Shown here: one piece after another, positions 1 through 8,707 of the stretch
How positions within the stretch are numbered: position 1 is the first letter of the stretch
How the letters are laid out: each line of letters starts with the position of its first letter
NCBI GenBank assembly: GCA_019694805.1
Contig: JAIBBG010000006.1
Coordinates: 1 to 64,000, forward strand
Origin: Flavobacteriales bacterium
Lineage (GTDB): Bacteria > Bacteroidota > Bacteroidia > Flavobacteriales_D > Sanyastnellaceae
Direction: 5' to 3'
Length of the DNA: 64,000 nt
Made by a program: the position numbers and the translations under genes
The notes under the pieces: model-generated
Told to the model about the DNA's origin: nothing
What the model saw: only the letters and a program-made list of their open reading frames with translations
Database searches by the model: none

Positions 1-1236
1 TCATATCAGGCTATTGAACAAAGTCGTAATTCTCGCACGAGAAATAGCACCTCATTGGAAAGTCAGGTCGAAAATGTGAGCGTGATTGGTGTCAATGCCG
101 ACTTCTACAAAAAAGCTGGAAAACACGAAATTCGATACGGAGCAGAATTCAATACGAACGATGTGAACAGTAAAGCAACTGCTGCCAATATTAAAACCGA
201 TTCAACCTGGAAGATTCCTACCAGATATCCAGATGGAGGAAGTTCAATGCAAAACCTGGCGGTTTATGCTACACATACCTGGAGAGTTTCTCCTCAATTT
301 ATCGTAACAGAAGGCGTGCGGGGAAGCCATGTGCAATTGAAAGCACATTTTAACGATACCACTTTTTTCCCATTCCCATTCAAAGACATAGAACAGAACA
401 ATACTGCCTTGACTGGCAATATTGGTTTCATCTTGCAGCCTGGTCGTGATTGGAGATTTGTATTGAATGGCAGTACTGGTTACCGTGCCCCGAATGTGGA
501 TGATTTGACTAAAGTATTCGAATCGACTACTGCAGTGCGTGATTCCAATCACGTTTTGGTGAACCCAGGTAACTTGATTGTCCCCAATCCAGGCTTGAAA
601 CCAGAGTACACTTATAACGTTGACTTTGGTATTTCAAAAACCATAGAGCATGCTGTTACTTTGGAAGGGACCGCATTTTACACTTGGTATCAAAATGCAT
701 TGACGACAGGCGCTTCCACGCTGAATGGCGATAGCCTTGTACTGTACGCGGGCGATACAGCCATGGTAAGCACCACCATCAATAAAGATAAGGCCTACTT
801 GTATGGATTCAACGGACAAATGATTGCACGTGTGAATAAGAACTTTGAAATCACCAGTGCCATCAATTACACTTATGCCCGAATTATAGAGGCCAACGGC
901 AAGGAAAGCCCACTGGACCACATCCCGCCGGTTTTCGGCAGGACCAGCTTTAACCTTCAATTGAAAAAGTTTCGTGGAGAATTTTGGGTGATGTACAACG
1001 GCTGGAAACGAATTGAAGATTATAGGCTGAATGCTGAGGACAATGAAGCTAATGCCACAGCGCAGGGAATGCCCGCTTGGTATACCCTCAATGTCCGAAC
1101 CTCCTATCAGGTGAATTCTTACCTCACGGCTCAGGTGGCATTGGACAATATACTCGATCAGAATTACAGGATGTTTGCCTCAAACATCAGTGCTCCAGGT
1201 CGTAACTTGATGGTGACCTTAAGGGCGAGATTCTGA
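1..1236 (+). CDS. TonB-dependent outer-membrane receptor, C-terminal part
   Basis: The frame is open from base 1 to a TGA at 1234-1236, so 411 residues of a longer receptor are visible; the 5' part with signal peptide and plug domain lies outside the window. What is seen is beta-barrel: many short strands of alternating aromatic and polar residues, the motif STGYRAPNVDDL near visible residue 158, and a last strand NLMVTLRARF ending in Phe, the usual recognition signal for barrel assembly. Such receptors import iron complexes, vitamin B12 or oligomers across the outer membrane with energy from TonB-ExbBD. The substrate cannot be told from this part. The TTG at 55 is in frame but is not a believable start because homology-like sequence runs through it. 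Confidence 0.85.
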   Translation, partial: SYQAIEQSRNSRTRNSTSLESQVENVSVIGVNADFYKKAGKHEIRYGAEFNTNDVNSKATAANIKTDSTWKIPTRYPDGGSSMQNLAVYATHTWRVSPQFIVTEGVRGSHVQLKAHFNDTTFFPFPFKDIEQNNTALTGNIGFILQPGRDWRFVLNGSTGYRAPNVDDLTKVFESTTAVRDSNHVLVNPGNLIVPNPGLKPEYTYNVDFGISKTIEHAVTLEGTAFYTWYQNALTTGASTLNGDSLVLYAGDTAMVSTTINKDKAYLYGFNGQMIARVNKNFEITSAINYTYARIIEANGKESPLDHIPPVFGRTSFNLQLKKFRGEFWVMYNGWKRIEDYRLNAEDNEANATAQGMPAWYTLNVRTSYQVNSYLTAQVALDNILDQNYRMFASNISAPGRNLMVTLRARF

Positions 1237-1273
1237 TTTGAACCGCTTAATTCTGTAGATTAATCTCCTGTCC

Positions 1274-1308
1274 AAACGGGGTTTGCCATGATGCAAACCC
1301 CGTTTTTG
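1274..1308 (+). terminator. Rho-independent terminator after the TonB receptor
   Basis: A perfect 13-bp stem (1274-1286 with 1293-1305) closes a 6-base loop and runs into a T-rich stretch. It lies about 40 bases after the receptor stop codon. Confidence 0.85.
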
Positions 1309-1367
1309 TTGGGACCCAGTGATTTGAGTCGGGTTTTATGTCATTCGGAGGTATTGCTAACAAGACA

Positions 1368-1397
1368 TTTGGAACTTGATCATTCCTGTTACATTTG
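1368..1397 (+). promoter_or_regulatory. Bacteroidota-type promoter of the M43 protease gene
   Basis: TTTG at 1368-1371 and TACATTTG at 1390-1397 match the -33 (TTTG) and -7 (TAnnTTTG) elements of the phylum, with 18 bases between them. Transcription would start near 1403, leaving a leader of about 25 bases before the ATG at 1428. The -7 box covers a possible upstream TTG start at 1395 and so argues against it. Confidence 0.6.
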
Positions 1398-1427
1398 TCA
1401 CTCCAAAATTTATTTTCAGGAATCAAC

Positions 1428-4202
1428 ATGAGAAAACTTCTACTTGCCGTTAGTTTCTTTCTTGCACTTGCAAATTTCGCTGATGCTCAGTATCTTAATT
1501 GCGGTACTGATATCGAATACAACAAGGCGAAAGCCCGTAACCCATTCTTGGCTCAAGCCCGTTTGGATTATGATCGAATGATCGAAGAAAAAATGCTTGA
1601 AATGCGTCAGAACCGTGATGGTGAAACTGAGGCAGTTTTGGTCATTCCTGTGGTTTTCCACGTCATTCACAACAATGGTCCTGAAAATATTTCCGATGCC
1701 CAGATTTGGGATCAAATGGAAGTATTGAATCGCGACTACAATAAATTGAATGCTGATACTATTCAGGTAGTTGAAGGTTTTGATACAATCATTGCCAACG
1801 TGAGATTGGAGTTCCAACTTGCACAGCTCGATTTTGAAGGCAACTGCACCAATGGTATCGACAGGATTCAGTCCATCGAAACTTATGTCGGCGACAATGG
1901 TTCTAAGCTCAACCAATGGCCACGTGAACGTTACCTCAACGTGTGGACTGTGGCCAGCATGGAAAATGGAACTGCTGGTTACAGCCAATATCCATCTTCT
2001 GTGATCGATATCAACTCGGCCAGAGCAGATGGAGTGATTATTCGTCACAATTACATCGGACGAATCGGCACGGGTAATGAAGCATACTCTCGTGCTCTTA
2101 CCCACGAAGTTGGTCACTACCTCGATCTTCAACACCTTTGGGGCAGCACCAATAGCCCTGAAGTAGAATGCGGCGATGATGGCGTTCAGGATACACCTCC
2201 AACTGAAGGTCACTTGAGTTGCCCTTTGTACGATATGGCTTGTTTCCCTCAGAACATGAATGGCAATGCCATTGAAGATTTGATTACTTCATACACTTTT
2301 GATGACATAGAGACCAACGACGGCACTTTTGATCCAACTGTTGTTCCACAAGGTATATACACTGATGATGGATTAGAGAGATTGAATTTCGGAAGCTTCC
2401 ATGCAAGCGGAGTTTCTTCTGCTACAGAAAACAATGGTCATTTTGAATTCTCAAACTGGACCACGGGCGCACCTGATCATGCAACACTTTTGACAGAGCT
2501 TACCGGCACATTGTCTACTGCGAAATATTATGAGTTCACACTCACTCCTAGTCCTGGTAGCTTGATGAACCTGACCAATATTCTCTTCGATGTGAAAAGA
2601 AGTGAAACTGGACCACGTACATACGCTGTTCGTTCTAGTTTGAATAACTACGGAACTAATCTTGGCGTTTCTGCTGTTGGTAATACTCCTTACATCAGCC
2701 ATGTTCCTGCGAACAATTCTGCGACTTATTACTTTATCAATACAGACACTACTTTGGTTCTGGAAGGAAGCAAAGTGAATCTGGGAAGTGTGTTCACCAA
2801 CCTTCAGCAACCAGTTACCTTCCGTATTTATGCATGGAATGCAGAGGATACAGATGGTAGTTTTGAAGTTGACAATGTAGTAGTGCAAGGTTCATTCGGT
2901 TTGAGTGCTAACGTGCAGAACTACATGGAGTATTCTTATTGCTCAGTGATGTTCACTGAAGGTCAGAAAGCAAGAATGCGTGCTGCTCTTGCATCTTCAA
3001 TCAGTAGCCGTAACAACCTTTACTCTGATACCAATCGTGCTCTAACCGGAACTGATGGTCAACCTCACCCATGTTCACCTATCGCAGATTTTTATCCTGA
3101 ACATCGTTTCCTCTGCATTGGTGATGAAACAACCTTCAGAGACAATTCAACACGTGCCACTCCAACTTCATGGCTGTGGACTTTTGAAGATGGAAATCCT
3201 GCTACAAGCACTGAACAATACCCACAGGTGTCTTTCAATTCATATGGTCGCAAAACAGTTACTTTGACTGTCGGTAACGATAATGGATCAGATTCTAAGA
3301 CCATTGAGCAATGCGTAATCGTTGCTCCTGACGGCACTGAATTCGCAGGTGGTTTACTTCAGGAAGGTTTCGATAGCTATGATGAATTCTACAACCACTG
3401 GATTCCTGGTAACTATGATAACAATGGTTCTTTCTTCCATCAGGTAAGCAATGTTGGATATTCCAATAACACATGCGCGAAATTGAATGCGTTTGATATG
3501 GATGTGACCTCAATTGACGAAGGTGGATTCGATATCGATGAATTGGTATCCCCAGTGATGAACCTCAGCAATATTTCAAGTAATGCAGTGTGTACTTTCA
3601 AATGGTCTTATGCCACACAGAGTACTGACCTTGCTGGTATTTTGGATAGATTGGATGTGTTGATTTCAAATGATTGTGGTAAGACATATTCAACCAATCA
3701 ACTGATCAATCCTCGTATTAGTTTGTCCAGCACAGATCTCGTTACGGCTGGTAATGTGAATCAGTCCTTTGTTCCTACATCTTCAGCAGAGTGGGAAGAA
3801 ACAAGCTTTACCATTCCTAATTCATACCTCACCAATGGTTTTAGAATGAAATTCATCTACTACGCTGGTATGTATCCAAACAATCTTTATCTTGACGATA
3901 TCAACATCACTGGTTCAGTGAATGTAGACGAAGTAGATGCAGATTTCTACGGTGCACAACTGTTCCCAAATCCAACGGTAGATGGAACCACTACGCTGAG
4001 CTACTACAATCCGGGTGGTGTTGCCATGGAAATCACACTTACTGATATGAGTGGCCGTGTGGTAGAAAAATGGAATCCAAACAACAATGCTCCTGGTAAC
4101 CGTTATGTAGAAATTGCTACATCACAATTGCCTAAAGGCATGTACCTCGTGAGCTTGAAATCTGAGCGCAACGCAGAGACTTTGAAACTGATCGTGAAAT
4201 AG
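1428..4202 (+). CDS. Secreted M43 (pappalysin-type) zinc metalloprotease with T9SS type A sorting domain
   Basis: The protein has 924 residues. A signal peptide (about 1-20, MRKLLLAVSFF...) is followed by a propeptide and an M43 catalytic domain with the zinc motif HEVGHYLDLQH (His226 first) and the Met-turn NYMEYSYC (Met500). The distance between the two is about 274 residues; in compact family members it is far shorter. The intervening segment (about 280-495) looks like an inserted beta-sandwich. A PKD-like domain (about 550-625), a second jelly-roll-like region (about 650-835) and a C-terminal sorting domain (about 838-924, starting LFPNPTVDG) follow. The sorting domain sends the protein through the T9SS to the cell surface or medium. 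The family cleaves extracellular proteins. The start at 1428 was chosen because the signal peptide begins there and the promoter lies just upstream. Confidence 0.9.
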   Translation: MRKLLLAVSFFLALANFADAQYLNCGTDIEYNKAKARNPFLAQARLDYDRMIEEKMLEMRQNRDGETEAVLVIPVVFHVIHNNGPENISDAQIWDQMEVLNRDYNKLNADTIQVVEGFDTIIANVRLEFQLAQLDFEGNCTNGIDRIQSIETYVGDNGSKLNQWPRERYLNVWTVASMENGTAGYSQYPSSVIDINSARADGVIIRHNYIGRIGTGNEAYSRALTHEVGHYLDLQHLWGSTNSPEVECGDDGVQDTPPTEGHLSCPLYDMACFPQNMNGNAIEDLITSYTFDDIETNDGTFDPTVVPQGIYTDDGLERLNFGSFHASGVSSATENNGHFEFSNWTTGAPDHATLLTELTGTLSTAKYYEFTLTPSPGSLMNLTNILFDVKRSETGPRTYAVRSSLNNYGTNLGVSAVGNTPYISHVPANNSATYYFINTDTTLVLEGSKVNLGSVFTNLQQPVTFRIYAWNAEDTDGSFEVDNVVVQGSFGLSANVQNYMEYSYCSVMFTEGQKARMRAALASSISSRNNLYSDTNRALTGTDGQPHPCSPIADFYPEHRFLCIGDETTFRDNSTRATPTSWLWTFEDGNPATSTEQYPQVSFNSYGRKTVTLTVGNDNGSDSKTIEQCVIVAPDGTEFAGGLLQEGFDSYDEFYNHWIPGNYDNNGSFFHQVSNVGYSNNTCAKLNAFDMDVTSIDEGGFDIDELVSPVMNLSNISSNAVCTFKWSYATQSTDLAGILDRLDVLISNDCGKTYSTNQLINPRISLSSTDLVTAGNVNQSFVPTSSAEWEETSFTIPNSYLTNGFRMKFIYYAGMYPNNLYLDDINITGSVNVDEVDADFYGAQLFPNPTVDGTTTLSYYNPGGVAMEITLTDMSGRVVEKWNPNNNAPGNRYVEIATSQLPKGMYLVSLKSERNAETLKLIVK

Positions 4203-4223
4203 AGATGAGTTGAAGAAAATAAG

Positions 4224-4257
4224 AAGGGCCGCATCGAAGATGCGGCCCTTATTTTTT
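4224..4257. terminator. Bidirectional terminator between the M43 protease and tpx
   Basis: A perfect 12-bp stem (4224-4235 with 4239-4250) has a GAA loop and a T-run on the plus strand. The A-rich left flank gives a weaker T-run on the minus strand. It serves both convergent genes. Confidence 0.85.
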
Positions 4258-4276
4258 GCATGAATTCAAATGGCAA

Positions 4277-4780
4277 TTAACCTAGCACTTTTGCCACGGC
4301 ATCATAATTTGGTTCTTGAGAAATATCCGATACCAGTTCTGAGTGAATGATTTTTCCTTGCTCATCTATCACAACGACAGCGCGCGCCATCAATCCAACA
4401 AGCGAAGATCCAGATTCAATACGCACGTGATAACCACGGCTGAAAGAATCGTCCTTGTACTCTGAAAGACATTCCACCTGATCAATTCCTTCTGCTCCAC
4501 AAAATCTTTTTTGCGCGAAAGGAAGGTCCTTTGAAATGCATAGAACTTGTGTATTGCTGAATGATGCGGCGAGTTTGTTGAACTCTCTCACACTTTTTGC
4601 ACACGTGCCAGTATCAATGCTTGGAAAAATATTCAAGACAATTCTTTTCCCTTCATACGAGCCAAGCATGGCATCGCTTAGGTCCGTTTTTGTGAGTCTG
4701 AAATCAGGAGCCGTTTGTCCTGGTATGGGCAGATCTCCATTGGTATTCGCAGTATTTCCGCGGTGAATGAATTGAGTCAT
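4277..4780 (-). CDS. tpx: Thiol peroxidase (atypical 2-Cys peroxiredoxin)
   Basis: The product is 167 residues, the normal length for Tpx. The peroxidatic Cys lies in FPSIDTGTCAKSVREFN (about residue 60) and the resolving Cys in RFCGAEG (about 94); both signature cysteines are present. The enzyme reduces hydrogen peroxide and organic hydroperoxides in the cytoplasm using thioredoxin. The ATG at 4780 shares one base with the TGA of valS (TGATG), so the two genes are translationally coupled and form one transcript with valS upstream. Confidence 0.95.
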   Translation of the reverse strand: MTQFIHRGNTANTNGDLPIPGQTAPDFRLTKTDLSDAMLGSYEGKRIVLNIFPSIDTGTCAKSVREFNKLAASFSNTQVLCISKDLPFAQKRFCGAEGIDQVECLSEYKDDSFSRGYHVRIESGSSLVGLMARAVVVIDEQGKIIHSELVSDISQEPNYDAVAKVLG

Positions 4781-7404
4781 CAGTTCAATGTTGCAAGTTT
4801 TTCTTCGAGTAATTTGATTTTTGAAACAGCATCAGCCTGCTTCTTTCGTTCTGTTTCTAACACCTGAGCGGGCGCATTGTTCACGAATCTTTCATTGCTC
4901 AACTTGGCATCCACAGATTTCAAGAAACCCTTGGTGTATTCAAGTTCTTCTGCAAGCTTTTTCTTCTCACCTTCAACATCCACATTGGCTGTGAATGGGA
5001 TGAAATATTCATCACTTTTCAAGACGAATGAGAAGGAGTTTGCTGGTTTGTCCTGAATGGTTTCAATCTTATCGAGGTTGCACAAATGGCAAATGACAGC
5101 GTCAAACTGATTGGAATTTGCACCTGTGCGGTTTGCTTTCAAAGTAAGTTGCTCTTTGTTCGGTATATTGTTTTCCTTTCGGATGTTTCGCACTCCAATT
5201 ACAACTTCAGAGAAATAGTCAAATGCATGAAGTATGTTTTGATCTGTTGATGCAACAGTTGGCCATGCCGCAACACAAATAGAACCTTTGCCTTCTTCAC
5301 GCTCACGCATGAGTTGCCAGATTTCTTCTGTCAGGAATGGCATAAATGGATGAAGCACCTTGAGGATATTTTCGAATACGGATACCGTAGCTTCATATGT
5401 CGCGCGGTCAATGGAAGAGCCATATGATGGTTTCACCATTTCCAGATACCACGAGCAGAAGTCATCCCAAACAAGTTTGTATGATGTCATCAACGCTTCA
5501 CTGATCCTGAAGCTGTCATATGCTTCGTGCAATTCGCCAAGGACATGGTTGAATTTGCTATTCATCCACATCACCGAAACCCTTGCTGATTCAGGTTGAG
5601 CTAAGGTATCGTCAATTTTTTCTTCCCAACTTTTTACCAACCTAAAGGCATTCCAGATTTTGTTGGCGAAATTTCTTCCTTGTTCACACAACGATTCATC
5701 AAACAGTAAGTCATTACCAGCAGGGGAGGAGAGGAGCATACCTACGCGCACACCATCTGCTCCATAGATCTTCATCAGATCGATTGGATCTGGTGAATTA
5801 CCCAATGATTTTGACATTTTTCTGCCTTGTTTATCACGCACGATACCTGTGTAATAAACATTTCGGAATGGCAATTCGTTGCGGTATTCATAGCCGGCAA
5901 TGATCATGCGTGCTACCCAGAAAAACATGATTTCCGGCGCAGTTACAAGATCATTGGTCGGATAGTAATACTTGATTTCATCCTCTGAATAAAAGCCATC
6001 AAATACGCTGATTGGCCATAACCAGGATGAAAACCATGTATCCAGCACATCGGGGTCTTGAGTGATGTCTGATGCTGTGATGGATGGATTTTCTTTTTGA
6101 AATAAAGCGAGGGCTTCATCTGCTGTCTTGGCTACCTGAAACGTACCGTCTTTGGCGTACCATGCCGGTATGCGATGTCCCCACCAAAGCTGACGAGAAA
6201 TACACCAGTCCTTGATATTTTCCATCCAGTTCCTGTAGCTATTCTTGAATTTGGATGGCCAGAACTGAATGTCGTCGTTCATCACATGATCAAGAGCTGG
6301 TTTGCTCAATTCTTTCATGTCAACAAACCATTGAAGAGACAGACGCGGCTCAACCACAGCATCACTTCTTTCGCTGAATCCCACTTTATTCAAATGCTCT
6401 TCTGTTTTCGCGAGAAGCCCAGCTGTTGCCAGATCTTCCGCAATTTTTGCTCGAACTTCAAAACGATCCATTCCAATGTACAACTCACCAGCTTCGCTGA
6501 TCGTTCCATTGTCGTTCATCATATTGATCACACGCAATTTGTGTTTCTCGCCAAGCATGAAGTCATTCATGTCGTGTGCAGGAGTCACTTTTAGACAGCC
6601 TGTACCGAATTCCATTTCTACATATTCATCCGTGATTACAGGTACTTCTCTATTGACAAGTGGAACAATTACTTTTTTACCGTGAAGGTGTTTGAAACGG
6701 TCATCTTTTGGGTTAACGCAAATCGCAGTATCTCCGAGAATTGTTTCCGGACGTGTGGTCGCAATGGTCACAAAATCTGGGGTTCCAACTATCAGATATT
6801 TTACGAAATACAGTTTAGAGTTGACTTCGCGGTAAATCACTTCTTCATCACTGAGTGCTGTCAAGGCAGCTGGATCCCAGTTGATCATGCGTTCACCACG
6901 ATATATTTTTTTCTTTTTATATAAATCAATGAAAGAGTCTATGACACTGTCATAATACTTCTCGTCCATCGTAAAACGTGTGCGGTCCCAATCACAGGAA
7001 GCTCCTAGTTTTTTCAGTTGTTCGAGGATGATACCGCCGTGTTTGCGTGTCCATTCCCAAGCATGTTCTAAAAATTCCTCTCTGCTGAGGTCACTTTTCT
7101 TGATACCTTCTTTACGCAGTTTTTGAACCACTTTGGCTTCCGTCGCAATGGAAGCATGATCAGTACCAGGCACCCATAATGCGTTTTTTCCCTGCATTCT
7201 GGCGCGACGGACCAACAAATCCTGGATGGTATTGTTCAGCATATGGCCCATGTGAAGCACGCCGGTTACATTAGGTGGCGGAATCACGATGGTGTATGGT
7301 TCGCGTTCATCCGGAACGCTTTTGAAAAGATTGTGCTTCATCCAGTAGGCGTACCACTTGTCTTCGGCGCCAACCGGATCGTATTTACTTGGAATTTCCA
7401 TCAT
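4780..7404 (-). CDS. valS: Valyl-tRNA synthetase
   Basis: The 874-residue class I aminoacyl-tRNA synthetase charges tRNA-Val with valine. The ATP-binding HIGH motif appears as HMGH (about residues 51-54) within [18 protein letters not shown]. The KMSKS motif lies in [16 protein letters not shown] (about 527). The editing domain sits between them, and a C-terminal coiled coil ends the protein. The length and motifs are standard. Two tandem ATGs (7404, 7401) are possible starts. The promoter box ends only four bases before the first, so the mRNA may be leaderless. tpx is coupled downstream. Confidence 0.97.
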   Translation of the reverse strand: MMEIPSKYDPVGAEDKWYAYWMKHNLFKSVPDEREPYTIVIPPPNVTGVLHMGHMLNNTIQDLLVRRARMQGKNALWVPGTDHASIATEAKVVQKLRKEGIKKSDLSREEFLEHAWEWTRKHGGIILEQLKKLGASCDWDRTRFTMDEKYYDSVIDSFIDLYKKKKIYRGERMINWDPAALTALSDEEVIYREVNSKLYFVKYLIVGTPDFVTIATTRPETILGDTAICVNPKDDRFKHLHGKKVIVPLVNREVPVITDEYVEMEFGTGCLKVTPAHDMNDFMLGEKHKLRVINMMNDNGTISEAGELYIGMDRFEVRAKIAEDLATAGLLAKTEEHLNKVGFSERSDAVVEPRLSLQWFVDMKELSKPALDHVMNDDIQFWPSKFKNSYRNWMENIKDWCISRQLWWGHRIPAWYAKDGTFQVAKTADEALALFQKENPSITASDITQDPDVLDTWFSSWLWPISVFDGFYSEDEIKYYYPTNDLVTAPEIMFFWVARMIIAGYEYRNELPFRNVYYTGIVRDKQGRKMSKSLGNSPDPIDLMKIYGADGVRVGMLLSSPAGNDLLFDESLCEQGRNFANKIWNAFRLVKSWEEKIDDTLAQPESARVSVMWMNSKFNHVLGELHEAYDSFRISEALMTSYKLVWDDFCSWYLEMVKPSYGSSIDRATYEATVSVFENILKVLHPFMPFLTEEIWQLMREREEGKGSICVAAWPTVASTDQNILHAFDYFSEVVIGVRNIRKENNIPNKEQLTLKANRTGANSNQFDAVICHLCNLDKIETIQDKPANSFSFVLKSDEYFIPFTANVDVEGEKKKLAEELEYTKGFLKSVDAKLSNERFVNNAPAQVLETERKKQADAVSKIKLLEEKLATLN

Positions 7405-7408
7405 GCGG

Positions 7409-7438
7409 CAAAAATAACCGCGAGGCTGAAACGATCAA
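7409..7438 (-). promoter_or_regulatory. Promoter of valS-tpx
   Basis: On the minus strand TTG (7438-7436) and TATTTTTG (7416-7409) are 19 bases apart, an exact match to the Bacteroidota consensus spacing. The -7 box ends four bases before the valS ATG, so transcription probably starts at or next to the start codon. Confidence 0.6.
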
Positions 7439-7448
7439 TGTTCGGATG

Positions 7449-8477
7449 TCAGAAGCCTTCAGAAGTTTTCACCCTTTTCCACAAGGAATTCCAGGCTTCC
7501 TTGAATTCTCCTTCTCCCCAGTCAGGTTCTACGGGTGCCGCTTTCCAGACTTCATTTTCCTTGAAAATTCGCCAATAGAAAACAAAGGCATCATGTTCTT
7601 CGGTTTTGGTGAAATCCGGTCTTCCCCATTTGCCAATGAAATAGTGGATTTCACCATTCACTTCGCGAACAAAAGTTTTTCCTTGTCCAAACCATTGCAG
7701 AACTTCAATTTCTCTCGATGCCGGGTGGTTATCGAGCAATTCCATGTGGCGCGCATAGCTAACCCATTTAACTTCCCCATTTTCCTGTAAGGTGGAAAAT
7801 TCTCCAAAACGAATGGTGTCCTGACTTACAGCAATTCCACTCCACAACCAGTTGTTGAACATGGAGGGTGAGGTGTATAGTGATTCGTAAGAAATATGTT
7901 GCCTTTCGAGCTCGGCTTTGAATTGCTGGTGAACATTGTATTTGTTGATTAGCGTGTAACCCATATACAGCATGGCATAGGTAACAGAAGCTATCGCCCA
8001 TCTCATTCGGTTTTTGTTTTCCCTCTTGTAAAAGAGACAGACTATAAGGATCAGCATGAACGGGATGGTCCAGAATGGATCCACCACAGCAATATTGTTG
8101 AATCCAATGAGATAATTCGTGAATGGAAGCAACAACTGCGTACCATAGGTGGTACAACAATCCAGTAAGGTGTGTGTGATGAAACCCAAGACCCATAGGC
8201 CATACCATTCCCTGAAATTGATTTTTCTTTTGAAGATGCGATAAGTAAGCCATGCAAATGGAATCGCCAGCAACAAATGGATGAACATGGAATGGGAATA
8301 ACTGCGGTGAATTTGCAGTTTGGTAATCTCATCTGTAAAAAAGGGATTGAGTAGAATATCAAGATCGGGAATCGTTCCTGCTATGGCTCCTATAAGCTGT
8401 GCTTTGTTGCCGATTTTTTTGCCAAGCGTCAATTCTCCAACTGCTGCTCCTAATACTATTTGACTAAGTGAATCCAA
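7449..8477 (-). CDS. DUF457 (YdjM-like) membrane-bound metal-dependent hydrolase
   Basis: The 342-residue protein starts MDSLSQIVLGAAVGE, the characteristic opening of the DUF457/YdjM family. It carries the family motifs GTIPDLD (about 34-40), HRSYSHS (about 58-64) and HTLLDCCTTYGTQ (about 103-115), whose His and Asp residues are the presumed metal ligands. Several membrane segments (about 65-82, 92-103, 136-152 and 165-180) are followed by a soluble C-terminal half of about 150 residues. The physiological substrate of the family is unknown. The start codon is TTG; no ATG is available nearby. The gene ends 45 bases upstream of valS, which has its own promoter. Confidence 0.85.
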   Translation of the reverse strand: MDSLSQIVLGAAVGELTLGKKIGNKAQLIGAIAGTIPDLDILLNPFFTDEITKLQIHRSYSHSMFIHLLLAIPFAWLTYRIFKRKINFREWYGLWVLGFITHTLLDCCTTYGTQLLLPFTNYLIGFNNIAVVDPFWTIPFMLILIVCLFYKRENKNRMRWAIASVTYAMLYMGYTLINKYNVHQQFKAELERQHISYESLYTSPSMFNNWLWSGIAVSQDTIRFGEFSTLQENGEVKWVSYARHMELLDNHPASREIEVLQWFGQGKTFVREVNGEIHYFIGKWGRPDFTKTEEHDAFVFYWRIFKENEVWKAAPVEPDWGEGEFKEAWNSLWKRVKTSEGF

Positions 8478-8707
8478 TGATCTGAATTTTTTGCGAAGAA
8501 AGGATAAAGCAACGCAGGTAGGTTGACCATCGGTACGAATTTGATGATGTCTTCACTTACATCAAAAGACTGTGAGCATAAGGAGTACAGCCAGACATTT
8601 GATGCGTTGGGAATGGAATTTTTACCGTTGGTCAGACTCGAGATTCAATGGCAGGCAATCTTTTGGTCATTTGCTGCGTCTTAGGATTTGAAGCGCCATA
8701 ACCTTAT

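Noticed and set aside
1440-2213. A 257-residue antisense frame opposite the M43 protease
   Set aside because: The sense frame carries the zinc motif and signal peptide; the antisense frame has no recognisable domain or promoter.
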